A stretch of 64,000 nt of DNA from UBA1431 sp049324235. GTDB taxonomy: Bacteria; Bacillota; Clostridia; Christensenellales; UBA1431. The DNA lies in contig JBMOLJ010000056.1 in NCBI GenBank assembly GCA_049324235.1, forward strand, positions 9,260 through 73,259. The letters run 5' to 3'. Position numbers and translations under genes: made by a program. The notes beneath the pieces were generated by a model that was given only the letters and a program-made list of their open reading frames with translations, ran no database searches and was not told where the DNA came from. Below, one piece after another: positions 43,013-51,698 of the stretch; within the stretch, counting starts at the first letter, position 1, and each line of letters begins with the position of its first letter.

Positions 43013-43435
43013 TCATCCTTTTGCCTCTGTTGCTGCAATCAGCCTCAGCGGCGTTCGCATACGGTCATGCTGTTCCGTATTCATATGTATGTTTTTGTGC
43101 CGGTTATCCTTCAATCTGAACTGCCGTACCTTTTCCCTGAGCAGTTCAGATTGCCCAAAGAGTTCTTCGCCTGCCATTGCGCCTTCCTGTGCAGTAACTG
43201 AATTGTTCTGAACAACCTGTGAGAGCTGCGCAATCCCCTGCTGTATCTCTGCGATGCCTATGGCCTGCTCATTGGATGCAGCAGCGATTTCGTTTCCCAA
43301 ATGGACCGCCTTATTGACGCTGTCAACGATATTGCTCAACGCCTCTGCCGTCTCGTTTGCGATTCTCATACCGGCATGCGTTTTCTTGATCGAACTACAT
43401 GTTGTATTCGTAGATAGAGACAAACTTTTTATCAT
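43013..43435 (-). pseudogene. Methyl-accepting chemotaxis protein, C-terminal remnant
   Basis: About 120 residues match the last third of an MCP signalling domain: RIANETAEALSNIVDSVNKA, GNEIAAASNEQAIGIAEIQQ, GIAQLSQVVQNNSVTAQEGA. Sensor, membrane helices, HAMP and the conserved hairpin tip are missing, and the preceding 20 residues (SLSLSTNTTCSSIKK) do not belong to the family. No ribosome site supports the start. The remnant still ends in a normal terminator. No other chemotaxis gene is in the window. I infer a 5'-deleted gene. Confidence 0.75.
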
Positions 43436-43635
43436 CTAAACGTATTATTCCCCGAAAAAATAGTAAATTATTGGAAATGCCTTTAACCCAAAAAGTCCTC
43501 ATTGCGCCGTTTCCAATAGACGTCCCCGTTGTGGTTAAGGCAAAAAGTACGGCCGCTTCATTACGAAGGGGCCGTATCAGGCGAATACAAGGCTGATGCG
43601 TTATACAGCGCCACAATGCAGGCAAAGTCCGCGTC

Positions 43636-44133
43636 TTATCCTGCGGGCGTGTACTTTAATTCAGCATAATCGTCCTTAGTCACCCGCAGGGTTATCACAC
43701 AGTTGGACCCGTTCATGGTGAACTCGCTTACGCCCACCGGTTCAATGCTCTCGTCGGCCAGATAAAATCCGGCGCTTTTCAGTTTATCCCTGTATTCAGC
43801 GTAATTCTCCTTGGAAACACCCGAGAAAACAATTGTGACCTCTCCCCCGTAAACAGTGGTCTGGACATGCTGTCCGTAGGTAAATACCGGTACGCTTGCA
43901 GGAATCTGGGAAGGCCAGTAGGCTGGCGCCGAGGCGGAAGGCGTCCAAGCAGGCGTCGCCGTCTGCGCCGGTATCGTGGGAGTTGCGGCAACGCTCGCGG
44001 CAACGCTCGCGGCAGCGGTGGCCTGGGCCGTCTGCTGCACCGTGGGCTGGGGGGCATTACCCGTACCGGTCTGCGGTATACACCCCGCAAGAAGCAATAG
44101 CGCTATCGCCAATGGTATCCATATCCTTTTCAT
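43636..44133 (-). CDS. Putative lipoprotein with Ala/Thr-rich linker
   Basis: This 165-residue protein starts with a lipoprotein signal (MKRIWIPLAIALLLLAGC, lipobox LAGC), then a low-complexity Ala/Thr/Pro/Gln linker (residues about 20-75) and a folded C-terminal part of some 85 residues (VTIVFSGVSKENYAEYRDKL, FTMNGSNCVITLRVTKDDYA). The last domain is not recognised. ATG at 44133 lies 11 nt after AAGGAGG. It is a candidate substrate for Lgt and would sit on the outer face of the membrane. Confidence 0.75.
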   Translation of the reverse strand: MKRIWIPLAIALLLLAGCIPQTGTGNAPQPTVQQTAQATAAASVAASVAATPTIPAQTATPAWTPSASAPAYWPSQIPASVPVFTYGQHVQTTVYGGEVTIVFSGVSKENYAEYRDKLKSAGFYLADESIEPVGVSEFTMNGSNCVITLRVTKDDYAELKYTPAG

Positions 44134-44277
44134 ATTTACCATATCCTCCTTATTACTTTACACGCATCAGGAGCGGATTGTATGGAAGATTCGACAAAGC
44201 ATATGGAATATCCTTTTTATATTCGTCAGATCAAGGCATCCAGCCGATGCGCAGCAGCACAGCTTACCGATGATGAC

Positions 44278-46812
44278 TCATGATGTTTTTGCCGACAATG
44301 GCTGTGTATACACGCTGTATATCCTAGTTCCATCGACAACCCTGTAAGCGCGTACCTTGTAATAGTAAGTTTTCCCCGTTGTCAGCCCTTCATCGGTATA
44401 GCTGCCTGAGGTCGTGGATCCCAGGTACGTATACGTCCCGCCTAAAGCTGCCGTGCGATAGACTTCATATGTGCAGGTGCTGTCCGTATCGTCCCAGCTT
44501 ACCTTGATGCTGGCGCCCGACAACGCAACGGCCTTGGCCTGCAAAGGCACAATAACCGGTATCTGCCCCAGGCTCGTTCCGCCGTTCACGCCGAAACCGG
44601 TGACATAAGCGTCGAACCTGCCGTGTATATCCCGGTCCACGCTGTCGTGAATGTTCCCCTCAATGGTATAGATGATTTTTTTCTCAGGATCATACGCTTC
44701 CACAAAACCCGTATGATTATCGGAATTGGCCGGGGAATCCGGCTCATGGAAAAAGATTACGTCTCCTTTCTTGGGGACATAGCTTGAGCTTACATCCTTA
44801 AACCGGCCGCGCTCCTTATACCACGCCTTGCCGCTCAGCACCCAGGAGTATTTGGGAATGGTCGTACCCAGCAGGTTCACCTGCTTTGCGCACCAGGTAA
44901 CGAAACACGCGCACCATGCGCCGTATTTCCATATGGGGTAATCCACCGCGTATTTTGTCCAGCCATCCGCATCGGTGGGGTTCGCTTTGACCTCTTCATA
45001 GCCGAGTTCACGCTGGGCTGTTGCGATGAGCTTGTCATAAATATCGGCTGTGCCGGGTTTGGAGGACACCATCTGCGAATAGCCGCCATAGACTTTTGTA
45101 CCGTTTTCCAGTTTGCAGTAGGCTACTATTTTATAGTAATACGTCTTGCTCGTTTTGAGAAAGTTATCTACATAACTTGTTCGTCTCGTGGCTGTTACGG
45201 CGGAAAAAGGCCCCGTGCTCTTATTTGAGCGGTAAACCGTATAGGCGTACGCGCCGGATACCGCACTCCAGCTCACCTTGATACCGGTATATCCGTATGC
45301 AACAGCTTTAACGGACGAAGGCATAGCTGGAACAGGCTTTGCCGATACGACCGGAGATTGCGTCCCGTATAAACGTACCGAGTTTACAAATCTGTATGGG
45401 CGTACCATGTAATAATACGTCTGGCCCGTTGTCAAACCGGAATCCGTTATACTGGTCACTCTCGCATTACAAAAAGCCGTAAATGTACCTGTGCTTGAGG
45501 TTGAGCGGCAAACCATATAACCGTCTGCTCCGGTTACTGCTCCCCAGCTTATCTTTATACTGTTATAGGACGCTGAAACCGCTTTAACAGATTGCGGCAC
45601 AGAGGTTACCGGCCTTGCCGATACAACCTTGGAGTATTCGCTTCTAAACCTTTCTGAACCAATGTCTTTATATGCCCTGACTTTATAATAATAAAGTTGC
45701 CCCAGTGTTAGTCCCCTGTCGATGATGCTGGTAGCCTTCGCATTGCAGATAAGCGAATATTCGCCCGTACTCGAAGCAGCGCGGTATATGAAATACCCGT
45801 CCGCACCTGCTACCGCATCCCAGCTTATCATTATGCTGTCAGATGCGGCCGAGACTGCAGTGACGGATTCCGGTGCAGCGGGAACAGGCCTTGCCGATGC
45901 AGCGGAGGAGAGACCGCTGCTTCCAGCATCATTATATGCCTCAACCTTGTAATAATAGGTCTGTCCCGTAGTCAGGCCAGTATCGGTATAGCTCGTTGAT
46001 GCCGTATCTTTTACAGGCGTATAGTCCCCTGTGCTCGTGGTTGAACGGTACACGGTATATCCGTCGGCGCCGGATACAGCGTCCCAGCTTATCCTGACGC
46101 TGTCATACCCAGCGGAAACCGCGGTGACGGATTGCGGAACCGCGGGCGGAGCTAAAACCCATTTCGCGTGGAAAGTGATGTCTCCGCCCACCGTATCCGT
46201 TGCGAAATCCCATGCTTCACCCGTATACGCTTCGTTATCATACCAGCCCGCAAAAGTATATCCGCCACGGACAGGGTCGTCAAGCGCGCTCAGTTTTCCG
46301 TCCGTTACATCCGCCATGGACACGGAATCGGGCGTGGTGCCGTCATGGAATTTGACCGTCTGCACAACATACGGCTGTTTATCGGTAAGCGCATATGCAT
46401 CCCATGTCGTATCCGTCAAATGATGATATGCGCGAAAGCCTGCTTTAACACCAGCAAAAACGTCCGTGCCGAAACCGGGCATATGCCCCTTAAAGTACGC
46501 TTTTTCAAGGCTTGTGCAGCCCGAAAACGCCCCGTCGCCGATGGTTGTAACAGTATCCGGAATTTGGATTGAAGTGATGGAGGCTTCGTCTGAAAATGCA
46601 TTTGTACCAATGGCGACCACCGGATTTGCGCCGATCGTATCCGGAATGACGGCGTCACCGCCGCTCCCCGTATAGCCGGTGATGGTCACTTCCCCGCCGT
46701 CGACCGAATATGTGAAATCAGTGTCATCCGCAAAAGCGGCGGCCGGCAATTGGAAAAATGCTATGCAGAATGTAAGTAATACCGCAATGTGTTTTCTGAA
46801 CCGTTCAAACAT
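44278..46812 (-). CDS. Secreted multidomain surface protein with FN3 repeats and CHAP domain
   Basis: This 844-residue protein starts with a signal peptide (HIAVLLTFCIAFFQLPAAAFA). Domains in order: a BspA-like leucine-rich segment (TSIQIPDTVTTIGDGAFSGC), an InlB B-repeat-like module (GGYTFAGWYDNEAYTGEAWD), four fibronectin type III repeats (each with ISWDAVxGADGY-like and TGLTTGQTYYYKV-like words), a CHAP amidase/endopeptidase domain (AWCACFVTWCAKQVN with catalytic Cys, NHTGFVEAYD with His), and a fifth FN3. CHAP enzymes cleave peptidoglycan. No LPXTG or SLH anchor is visible. ATG at 46812 follows AAAGGA; an upstream ATG at 46836 lacks spacing. Confidence 0.88.
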   Translation of the reverse strand: MFERFRKHIAVLLTFCIAFFQLPAAAFADDTDFTYSVDGGEVTITGYTGSGGDAVIPDTIGANPVVAIGTNAFSDEASITSIQIPDTVTTIGDGAFSGCTSLEKAYFKGHMPGFGTDVFAGVKAGFRAYHHLTDTTWDAYALTDKQPYVVQTVKFHDGTTPDSVSMADVTDGKLSALDDPVRGGYTFAGWYDNEAYTGEAWDFATDTVGGDITFHAKWVLAPPAVPQSVTAVSAGYDSVRISWDAVSGADGYTVYRSTTSTGDYTPVKDTASTSYTDTGLTTGQTYYYKVEAYNDAGSSGLSSAASARPVPAAPESVTAVSAASDSIMISWDAVAGADGYFIYRAASSTGEYSLICNAKATSIIDRGLTLGQLYYYKVRAYKDIGSERFRSEYSKVVSARPVTSVPQSVKAVSASYNSIKISWGAVTGADGYMVCRSTSSTGTFTAFCNARVTSITDSGLTTGQTYYYMVRPYRFVNSVRLYGTQSPVVSAKPVPAMPSSVKAVAYGYTGIKVSWSAVSGAYAYTVYRSNKSTGPFSAVTATRRTSYVDNFLKTSKTYYYKIVAYCKLENGTKVYGGYSQMVSSKPGTADIYDKLIATAQRELGYEEVKANPTDADGWTKYAVDYPIWKYGAWCACFVTWCAKQVNLLGTTIPKYSWVLSGKAWYKERGRFKDVSSSYVPKKGDVIFFHEPDSPANSDNHTGFVEAYDPEKKIIYTIEGNIHDSVDRDIHGRFDAYVTGFGVNGGTSLGQIPVIVPLQAKAVALSGASIKVSWDDTDSTCTYEVYRTAALGGTYTYLGSTTSGSYTDEGLTTGKTYYYKVRAYRVVDGTRIYSVYTQPLSAKTS

Positions 46813-47163
46813 TATTTCATTATTCCTTTGTTTCATTCCCCGCCTGAAATTTATTGTCTGTACCGCAACAGTCGCCACGTCCAGCGTATTATTGATCCGA
46901 GTTACCCTGCAAAAGCCCTTACAGGAAAATTAAACCATATGCTTACATCTTTAACAACCGAATACACTCTTTCTATATATAATATTACGCCTTTTCCCCG
47001 CTGTTTTTCGGTTGTGCATTCGTGCCCGCCCATAATTATACTATACAGATAGATTTTGCCTGTTTCATATTATTTGATTTAACCATAAATTTCAAGAATA
47101 AATGGAAACACTTTTGGTCAAATCGCATGGCGCGCAGAAATAATATTAAGAAAAGCATGTTTT
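46813..47163. other. Intergenic region, no feature recognised
   Basis: About 350 bp between the CHAP gene and the diguanylate cyclase gene. It is AT-rich, with only short frames, and I see no hairpin with a U-run or promoter of note. Confidence 0.5.
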
Positions 47164-48297
47164 TCAGGTCGGATTGCCGAGGAAATCTTCATTCCCCTCA
47201 GCAGCCGAAAACTGGTTTTTTCCATTATACTTGGCTTTATAGAGCTGTTGGTCCGCTCTATAAATTAATTCCTTTATGCTTTCACCGCGGTATTGACTAA
47301 TTCCGCCGCTTACGGTTACACAGACTCCATTTATAAACTCGGTGGTCTCAACCCTCATCCGTATGCGTTCGGCCAGATGTTTTGCCTCCTCCGTGGCGGT
47401 GTCAGGCAAAATGAGCATATATTCCTCGCCGCCGTACCTGCAGATAATATCCGTGTTCCTGCAGGATTCCACAAGGAGATTGGCAACATGCACAATCACG
47501 TCATCTCCTGCCTGATGCCCGTAGCGGTCGTTGATATGCTTAAAATTATCGATGTCCACCATGGCAATGGATAACGGATATCCGATGCGGTTCGCTTTTC
47601 TAATCTCCTCATTGAGCTTCTTGAACGCGTTTTCATGGTTCAATAACGAGGTCATGGGGTCCCGGATTACCATTTCATTTAAGATCGTGTTCTTTTGCTC
47701 AATGATTTTTTTATCCGTAAAAGACAGGACTTTCATACGGAAGACAAGCCTGCTTAAGATCCATGCGAACACATTCATAATCAATGCATTCAACCTCAGG
47801 ATTGTGACAATGTCCCCGTCCCTCTGATAAAACGGTAGAACAACAAAAAAGCCCATATACACCGAAAAAAACAAAATAAAACTCTCCACCGGCTGAATAT
47901 ACATGAATGCAGCTATACCAAAAATTGCCATAATATATGTGTTTATGGAAGCAAGCCTGTCCTGCGGAAGAACAGCCAGAGCACAATATAGAAGAAGCAG
48001 CCCGAAAATATATGACAGTGATACTGTCTTTTTTAAAGAGGTTCCTGAGGCATTGTTCTTTTTGTATACAATGCATAAAACAGGAAAGAACAAAACGTTG
48101 AAGGCGATGATGCAATATACAATCAAATCCGTGCAGAAGATTTTATCCCTTAAAAAAATAACAAGCACCGTTTCACTGACAATTACTATAATTGCTGCAA
48201 AAATTGCCCGCAGCAGGTTCTCGTTATAGATCTCCATAAGGAACGCATCCTTGGAGTCATACGGAATCCGGGTTATCAATCTTCGCAAATAGTTCAT
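47164..48297 (-). CDS. Membrane diguanylate cyclase (GGDEF)
   Basis: This 377-residue protein has about six N-terminal membrane helices (AIFAAIIVIVSETVLVIFLR, IVYCIIAFNVLFFPVLCIVY and others to about 205) and a C-terminal GGDEF domain: DPMTSLLNHENAFKKLNEEI, SIAMVDIDNFKHINDRYGHQ, CRYGGEEYMLILPDT. The active-site loop is GGEEY rather than GGEEF, a variant still often active. An RxxD inhibitory site is not evident. It would make cyclic di-GMP from GTP. ATG at 48297 follows CAGGAG by 8 nt. Confidence 0.92.
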   Translation of the reverse strand: MNYLRRLITRIPYDSKDAFLMEIYNENLLRAIFAAIIVIVSETVLVIFLRDKIFCTDLIVYCIIAFNVLFFPVLCIVYKKNNASGTSLKKTVSLSYIFGLLLLYCALAVLPQDRLASINTYIMAIFGIAAFMYIQPVESFILFFSVYMGFFVVLPFYQRDGDIVTILRLNALIMNVFAWILSRLVFRMKVLSFTDKKIIEQKNTILNEMVIRDPMTSLLNHENAFKKLNEEIRKANRIGYPLSIAMVDIDNFKHINDRYGHQAGDDVIVHVANLLVESCRNTDIICRYGGEEYMLILPDTATEEAKHLAERIRMRVETTEFINGVCVTVSGGISQYRGESIKELIYRADQQLYKAKYNGKNQFSAAEGNEDFLGNPT

Positions 48298-48541
48298 AAT
48301 ATCGGCTCCTGGACTAATAACGGTACTTTGCATAATAACTACACGCTTATTATGCCATATAAACAATATTGTTCAATTTTCGGGTGTATCTCATTGATTT
48401 TTTTATTATTATATACGAAACAGCTTTTAAAATCGGCGTTATAAAGAAAAAATATGTAATCAAATGTCTTGGCCTTAAAGCCTGTCCACGCATCACACGC
48501 GGAGATTCCCCCGTTTATCCCGCGGGAGAATCATTTTGGGA

Positions 48542-48934
48542 TTAATTATATATTGTAACAAATTTAATCGAGTAAAGGTCACCGACAAAATCAAAATTTG
48601 ACGGGTATTGCCTTAAAACGATGTAGCTTGCTCCTACTTCCTTTAACTGGCCGGTTCTGTCGGTTAATGCCCCGGTAGTTCCCAGGGAAAACTCGACCCG
48701 TACCGTTTTTCCGATATGTCTTTGCAGATATCCCGCCAGATAATACGGGCTTGCCACCGTCGACGGCACCATCTGGCTGGGCGGAACGGCTCCCTGCATC
48801 GCGCCCGGCATTGCCGGCGCTGCACCGGGCATTGCGCCCGGCATTGCCGGCTGATAAAACTGCGCCGGCTGCTGTTGCGTTCCGGCTCCCGCCGGCTGCC
48901 CCTGCCTGGAATAATTCGAATTGTTCTCCTGCAT
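48542..48934 (-). CDS. gerQ: GerQ-like spore coat protein, paralogue 2
   Basis: This 130-residue protein has a Gln/Pro/Ala/Met-rich N-terminus with AMPGAMPGAAPAMPGAMQGA repeats and a C-terminal GerQ-like domain of about 70 residues: YYLAGYLQRHIGKTVRVEFS, GQLKEVGASYIVLRQYPSNF, DLYSIKFVTIYN. GerQ is a coat protein needed to place the cortex hydrolase CwlJ in Bacillus. ATG at 48934 follows AAGGAGGA by 8 nt. It is encoded beside a close paralogue and the cwlJ-like gene on the same strand, but 135 bp after the paralogue. Confidence 0.78.
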   Translation of the reverse strand: MQENNSNYSRQGQPAGAGTQQQPAQFYQPAMPGAMPGAAPAMPGAMQGAVPPSQMVPSTVASPYYLAGYLQRHIGKTVRVEFSLGTTGALTDRTGQLKEVGASYIVLRQYPSNFDFVGDLYSIKFVTIYN

Positions 48935-49069
48935 ATTGCTCTTCCTCCTTGATTTTCATTTGAACAGAATATGTGCAATCCTTAAAAAACCACCATCGTA
49001 TTGTACGCAGTCATGACCCGTTTTGCGTAAGATTTCGGGGAATGCGCGTGAGAGTAATTCTACTCGCTT

Positions 49070-49468
49070 TTATACCATGTTCAGCGGATACAGGGTCACG
49101 AATTTAACGGAAAAAATGTCCCCGACTACCTCAAAATTCGACGGAATCAGCCTGAGCGCAATATACGTCGCCCCTACTTCAATGAGTTGCCCCGTTTTAT
49201 CCGTAATCGCACCCGTTGTCCCGAGAGAAAACTGCACCCGTACGATTTGGCCGATAAAATTCTGCAGATATCCGGCAAGGAAATACGGGTTTGCCACCGT
49301 CATGGGCATCAAGTCCTGCGCCATTACCGGCCCAGCGCCCGTACCCGTTGCCTGGTACTGCGGCGCAGGCATTCCCTGCTGCGGCATCCCCGGGCCGGTT
49401 TGCCGTCCCATAGTATATCCGTATGTATTACAATCGCCGAGGTAAGCCGGACTGTTCGGCTCCAGCAT
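49070..49468 (-). CDS. gerQ: GerQ-like spore coat protein, paralogue 1
   Basis: This 132-residue protein pairs a Gly/Gln/Pro-rich N-terminus (GMPQQGMPAPQYQATGTGAG) with the same domain as its neighbour: YFLAGYLQNFIGQIVRVQFS, GQLIEVGATYIALRLIPSNF, DIFSVKFVTLYPL. ATG at 49468 lies 6 nt after AAAGGAGGA. It follows the cwlJ-like gene by 21 bp, which fits the known cwlJ-gerQ operon of Bacillus. The domain of the two paralogues is similar over about 65 residues, indicating tandem duplication. Confidence 0.8.
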   Translation of the reverse strand: MLEPNSPAYLGDCNTYGYTMGRQTGPGMPQQGMPAPQYQATGTGAGPVMAQDLMPMTVANPYFLAGYLQNFIGQIVRVQFSLGTTGAITDKTGQLIEVGATYIALRLIPSNFEVVGDIFSVKFVTLYPLNMV

Positions 49469-49489
49469 AATCACTCCTCCTTTTTCGGA

Positions 49490-49927
49490 TCAGGTTTGGG
49501 CATACAAGCTGGTCGGTATATAAAAGCAGTGCTCCCCGATGCGGTTGTGTATCACGCCTGTTTGATTGTAGGGGAAATAGGACGGACAAACCACCACATA
49601 CGGGTTCATATACCACAGGCTGTCATCGACCCCCTGGAGAATGTTCCCAGATAGGGCCCAGTCCGCTATATCATAGTGTATCTGCTCCGGCGGATTGCTC
49701 CACACCGTCTGCGGATTCGGCTCCCCGCCGACCTCGGTCATATAGCACGTGAACTGGTAGGGCTGTTCCATGACCCTGCGCAGATTCCCCTGCCCCGTCC
49801 GTAAATACTCGCCGTATGATACGTTTACCCTGTTCATGATGACGGAAGCCACAGCCTTCATTCCGTTTTCCCCTTCACCCCCTGCCTCACATTTGATCAT
49901 CCGCGCAAAAAGTTCCCTTGAATCCAT
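49490..49927 (-). CDS. cwlJ: CwlJ/SleB-type spore cortex hydrolase
   Basis: This 145-residue Hydrolase_2 domain protein has the conserved catalytic start LFARMIKCEAGGEGENGMKA (Glu) and VASVIMNRVNVS, then FTCYMTEVGG and the terminal HCFYIPTSLY. No signal peptide or peptidoglycan-binding domain is present, as in CwlJ rather than SleB. CwlJ degrades cortex during germination and is kept in the coat by GerQ, encoded next. ATG at 49927 follows AAGGGTGG by 6 nt. Confidence 0.9.
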   Translation of the reverse strand: MDSRELFARMIKCEAGGEGENGMKAVASVIMNRVNVSYGEYLRTGQGNLRRVMEQPYQFTCYMTEVGGEPNPQTVWSNPPEQIHYDIADWALSGNILQGVDDSLWYMNPYVVVCPSYFPYNQTGVIHNRIGEHCFYIPTSLYAQT

Positions 49928-50234
49928 GTGCAACCACCCTTAAAATTTATCCGCTTATCAACAGCATCCAGCCTTCCTGCTTTTTCATTATATGAACAAC
50001 GCCTGAAATAATTGTTAATGAAACGCGGATAAAGCCTTCCCATAGCACCGGCTTTATGATGTATCTGCCAGCAACTGTCTCAGATATATATTTTAGAGCG
50101 TAAATATTATCCAGAATTCAAATAAAAACGGCGTATCTAGAATAATTTGGCGCGGTTTTTCAACACGTATTTGTAAAAAATATATTTACGAATAATCTGC
50201 TTTTAAGCGATGCCGGAGAAAGGAGGACATTTTA
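49928..50234. other. Divergent intergenic region between cwlJ and SASP genes
   Basis: About 300 bp with no gene. An inverted repeat with arms ATTTGTAAA and TTTACGAAT (one mismatch) lies at 50169-50193, 40 bp before the SASP start. Promoters for forespore (sigma G) and mother-cell (sigma E/K) genes are expected here, but I could not identify them with confidence. Confidence 0.45.
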
Positions 50235-50447
50235 ATGGCTTCAAAAAACCGCAAGTACGGCCCTGACCATCCGTGGACAAAGTTCAAGATGGAATGCGCC
50301 AATGAAATCGGCCATCTGCAGTTTGTCAAGGAAAACAATGATCAATACAAAGGCGATCTGCCAAGCAAGGTAAACGGCTATCAGGGCGGCCCGATCGGCG
50401 GCCAGATGGTCAAGCGCATGATCTCGAACGCGGAAAACAATCTTTAA
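50235..50447 (+). CDS. Alpha/beta-type small acid-soluble spore protein (SASP)
   Basis: This 70-residue protein contains the SASP pattern FKMECANEIGHLQF followed by VNGYQGGPIGGQMVKRMISN and AENNL. SASPs coat spore DNA and change it to the A-like form, and are degraded by GPR during germination near the Glu-Ile pair, seen here as NEIG. The N-terminus (YGPDHPWTKF) is unusual. AAAGGAGG precedes the ATG at 50235. A hairpin terminator follows. Confidence 0.88.
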   Translation: MASKNRKYGPDHPWTKFKMECANEIGHLQFVKENNDQYKGDLPSKVNGYQGGPIGGQMVKRMISNAENNL

Positions 50448-50459
50448 TCAAACAGGGGG

Positions 50460-50488
50460 AAGATTCCTGCTTAGCGGGAATCTTTCTT
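50460..50488 (+). terminator. Terminator of first SASP gene
   Basis: AAGATTCCTGC pairs with GCGGGAATCTT around TTA (one G-T pair), followed by TCTT. Confidence 0.75.
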
Positions 50489-50634
50489 ATGGTTTACAAA
50501 TCACGCTATGTGTGGGAGCGCATGGTTTGCATGTCAGGCATTACCGGACAAAAATACAGATAAAAAGGGCAAAATAATAATCAAGCAGTAACTGGTGTTC
50601 AGTTTATTTTGCTTGGGCAAAGGAGGTTGCAACG

Positions 50635-50799
50635 ATGTCAAGGCGTGGCGTAATGTCGGAAGCTTTGAAACAGGAAATCGCCCGCAAATTGGGCGTAGAC
50701 GACCAGGTTCGCCGTGACGGATGGGGTTCCGTGGCGTCGAGGGACTGCGGCCGGATGGTCCGTTCAGCCATAGAAATCGCGGAACAATCGCTGCAATAG
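50635..50799 (+). CDS. Short alpha/beta-type SASP-like protein (54 residues)
   Basis: This 54-residue frame begins MSRRGVMSEALKQEIARKLG and ends MVRSAIEIAEQSLQ, matching the SASP layout: LKQEIARKLGV (GPR site context) then GRMVRSAIEIAEQSL. The usual GG before xMVK is replaced by DCG and a Trp (GWGSVAS) is present, so it is divergent. AAAGGAGGT lies 7 nt before ATG at 50635, and a terminator follows. It is short enough to be missed by gene callers. It is 187 bp from the first SASP gene. Confidence 0.85.
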   Translation: MSRRGVMSEALKQEIARKLGVDDQVRRDGWGSVASRDCGRMVRSAIEIAEQSLQ

Positions 50800-50843
50800 C
50801 GCGGTGGTTCGACAGCCGTAACGGGAAATACGCCTTTGCTTGG

Positions 50844-50878
50844 AACGGGGGCTGTCCGAATGGGACGGCTCCCGTTTT
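50844..50878 (+). terminator. Terminator of second SASP gene
   Basis: AACGGGGGCTGTCC pairs with GGGACGGCTCCCGTT (few mismatches) around GAAT, followed by TTTT. It also lies just past the convergent exporter gene. Confidence 0.8.
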
Positions 50879-50939
50879 ATATAAAGTTGGATTTTGGCCG
50901 CATGGTAAAAGAATACAAAAACCGCCACAACCGCAACCG

Positions 50940-51629
50940 TCAGGGATTTTCCTGCCTCGTTCCTCGCACCAGGCGGTATGCCGCCAGGCCGGTTACCAAA
51001 GCGAGCGCGCCCAATACCGCTATGATCGCGCCGGTCTCCATATGCAGTTTTTCGCTGGCGATCTCGTAGCTGCCTATGAAGCCGAAAAGAATAAAAGCAA
51101 CGGCTGAAACAAGCTTAATCGTCCGCTCGGGAATCTTCCTGCACATCACGACTCCGATGATAATACCTATGCCGTCAGCAATCAGCATGCCGGTCGTGGT
51201 TCCAATCAAAACGCCAGCAGGGGTCTGCGCAAATTTCGCGGAAAGCGCAATCGTGGCAAGCTGCGTTTTATCGCCCATCTCGGCCAGGAAAAAAGCCAGG
51301 GTCACCGTGGCAACCGCGCCGAACCTGGTCGTCCTGTTTTCCTCGCCCTCAAGCTTGTCCCCCCGTATCGTCCATAATCCGAACAGCACAAACGATAAGG
51401 AAGCGATTCCCTGTATCCATATCTGCGCCGATTCAAAGCCTGCAATAAAGCTCCCGACGGCGACGGCAAGCGCATGGTTAAAGACCGTTGCCAGAAATAC
51501 GCCTATCAGCACTTTGGACGCCTTATACCGGGTGGCAAAAGCCATAGCCAGAAGCTGCGTCTTATCGCCCATCTCAGCGAGTACAACGGTACCTAACGAG
51601 AACAAAAAAGCGGTGATATCGGCATGCAT
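50940..51629 (-). CDS. GDT1/TMEM165-family manganese exporter
   Basis: This 229-residue UPF0016 protein has two inverted halves, each with the cation-binding motif EMGDKTQ (EMGDKTQLLAMAFATRY and EMGDKTQLATIALSAKF), and six membrane helices. Bacterial members such as MneA export Mn2+. ATG at 51629 is supported by GGGAGG 9 nt upstream; the longer frame to 51653 reads across that site. The yybP-ykoY-type leader upstream strongly supports a manganese role. Confidence 0.93.
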   Translation of the reverse strand: MHADITAFLFSLGTVVLAEMGDKTQLLAMAFATRYKASKVLIGVFLATVFNHALAVAVGSFIAGFESAQIWIQGIASLSFVLFGLWTIRGDKLEGEENRTTRFGAVATVTLAFFLAEMGDKTQLATIALSAKFAQTPAGVLIGTTTGMLIADGIGIIIGVVMCRKIPERTIKLVSAVAFILFGFIGSYEIASEKLHMETGAIIAVLGALALVTGLAAYRLVRGTRQENP

Positions 51630-51657
51630 GTCCAACATCCTCCCTGATAACAAATAA

Positions 51658-51698
51658 AGACTTTTAACATAATCAACCAGGGATTATGTTAAAAGTCT
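51658..51698 (-). terminator. Riboswitch-controlled terminator
   Basis: A perfect 17-bp stem (AGACTTTTAACATAATC and complement) with a seven-base loop lies between aptamer and gene. Its 5' arm begins inside the aptamer's ACGAGAC word, so aptamer and terminator folding compete. Minus-strand TTATTTG follows. Confidence 0.8.

Noticed and set aside
43395..43625. 76-codon minus-strand frame before the chemoreceptor remnant
   Set aside because: No family, no ribosome site; likely the decayed or unrelated DNA upstream of the remnant.
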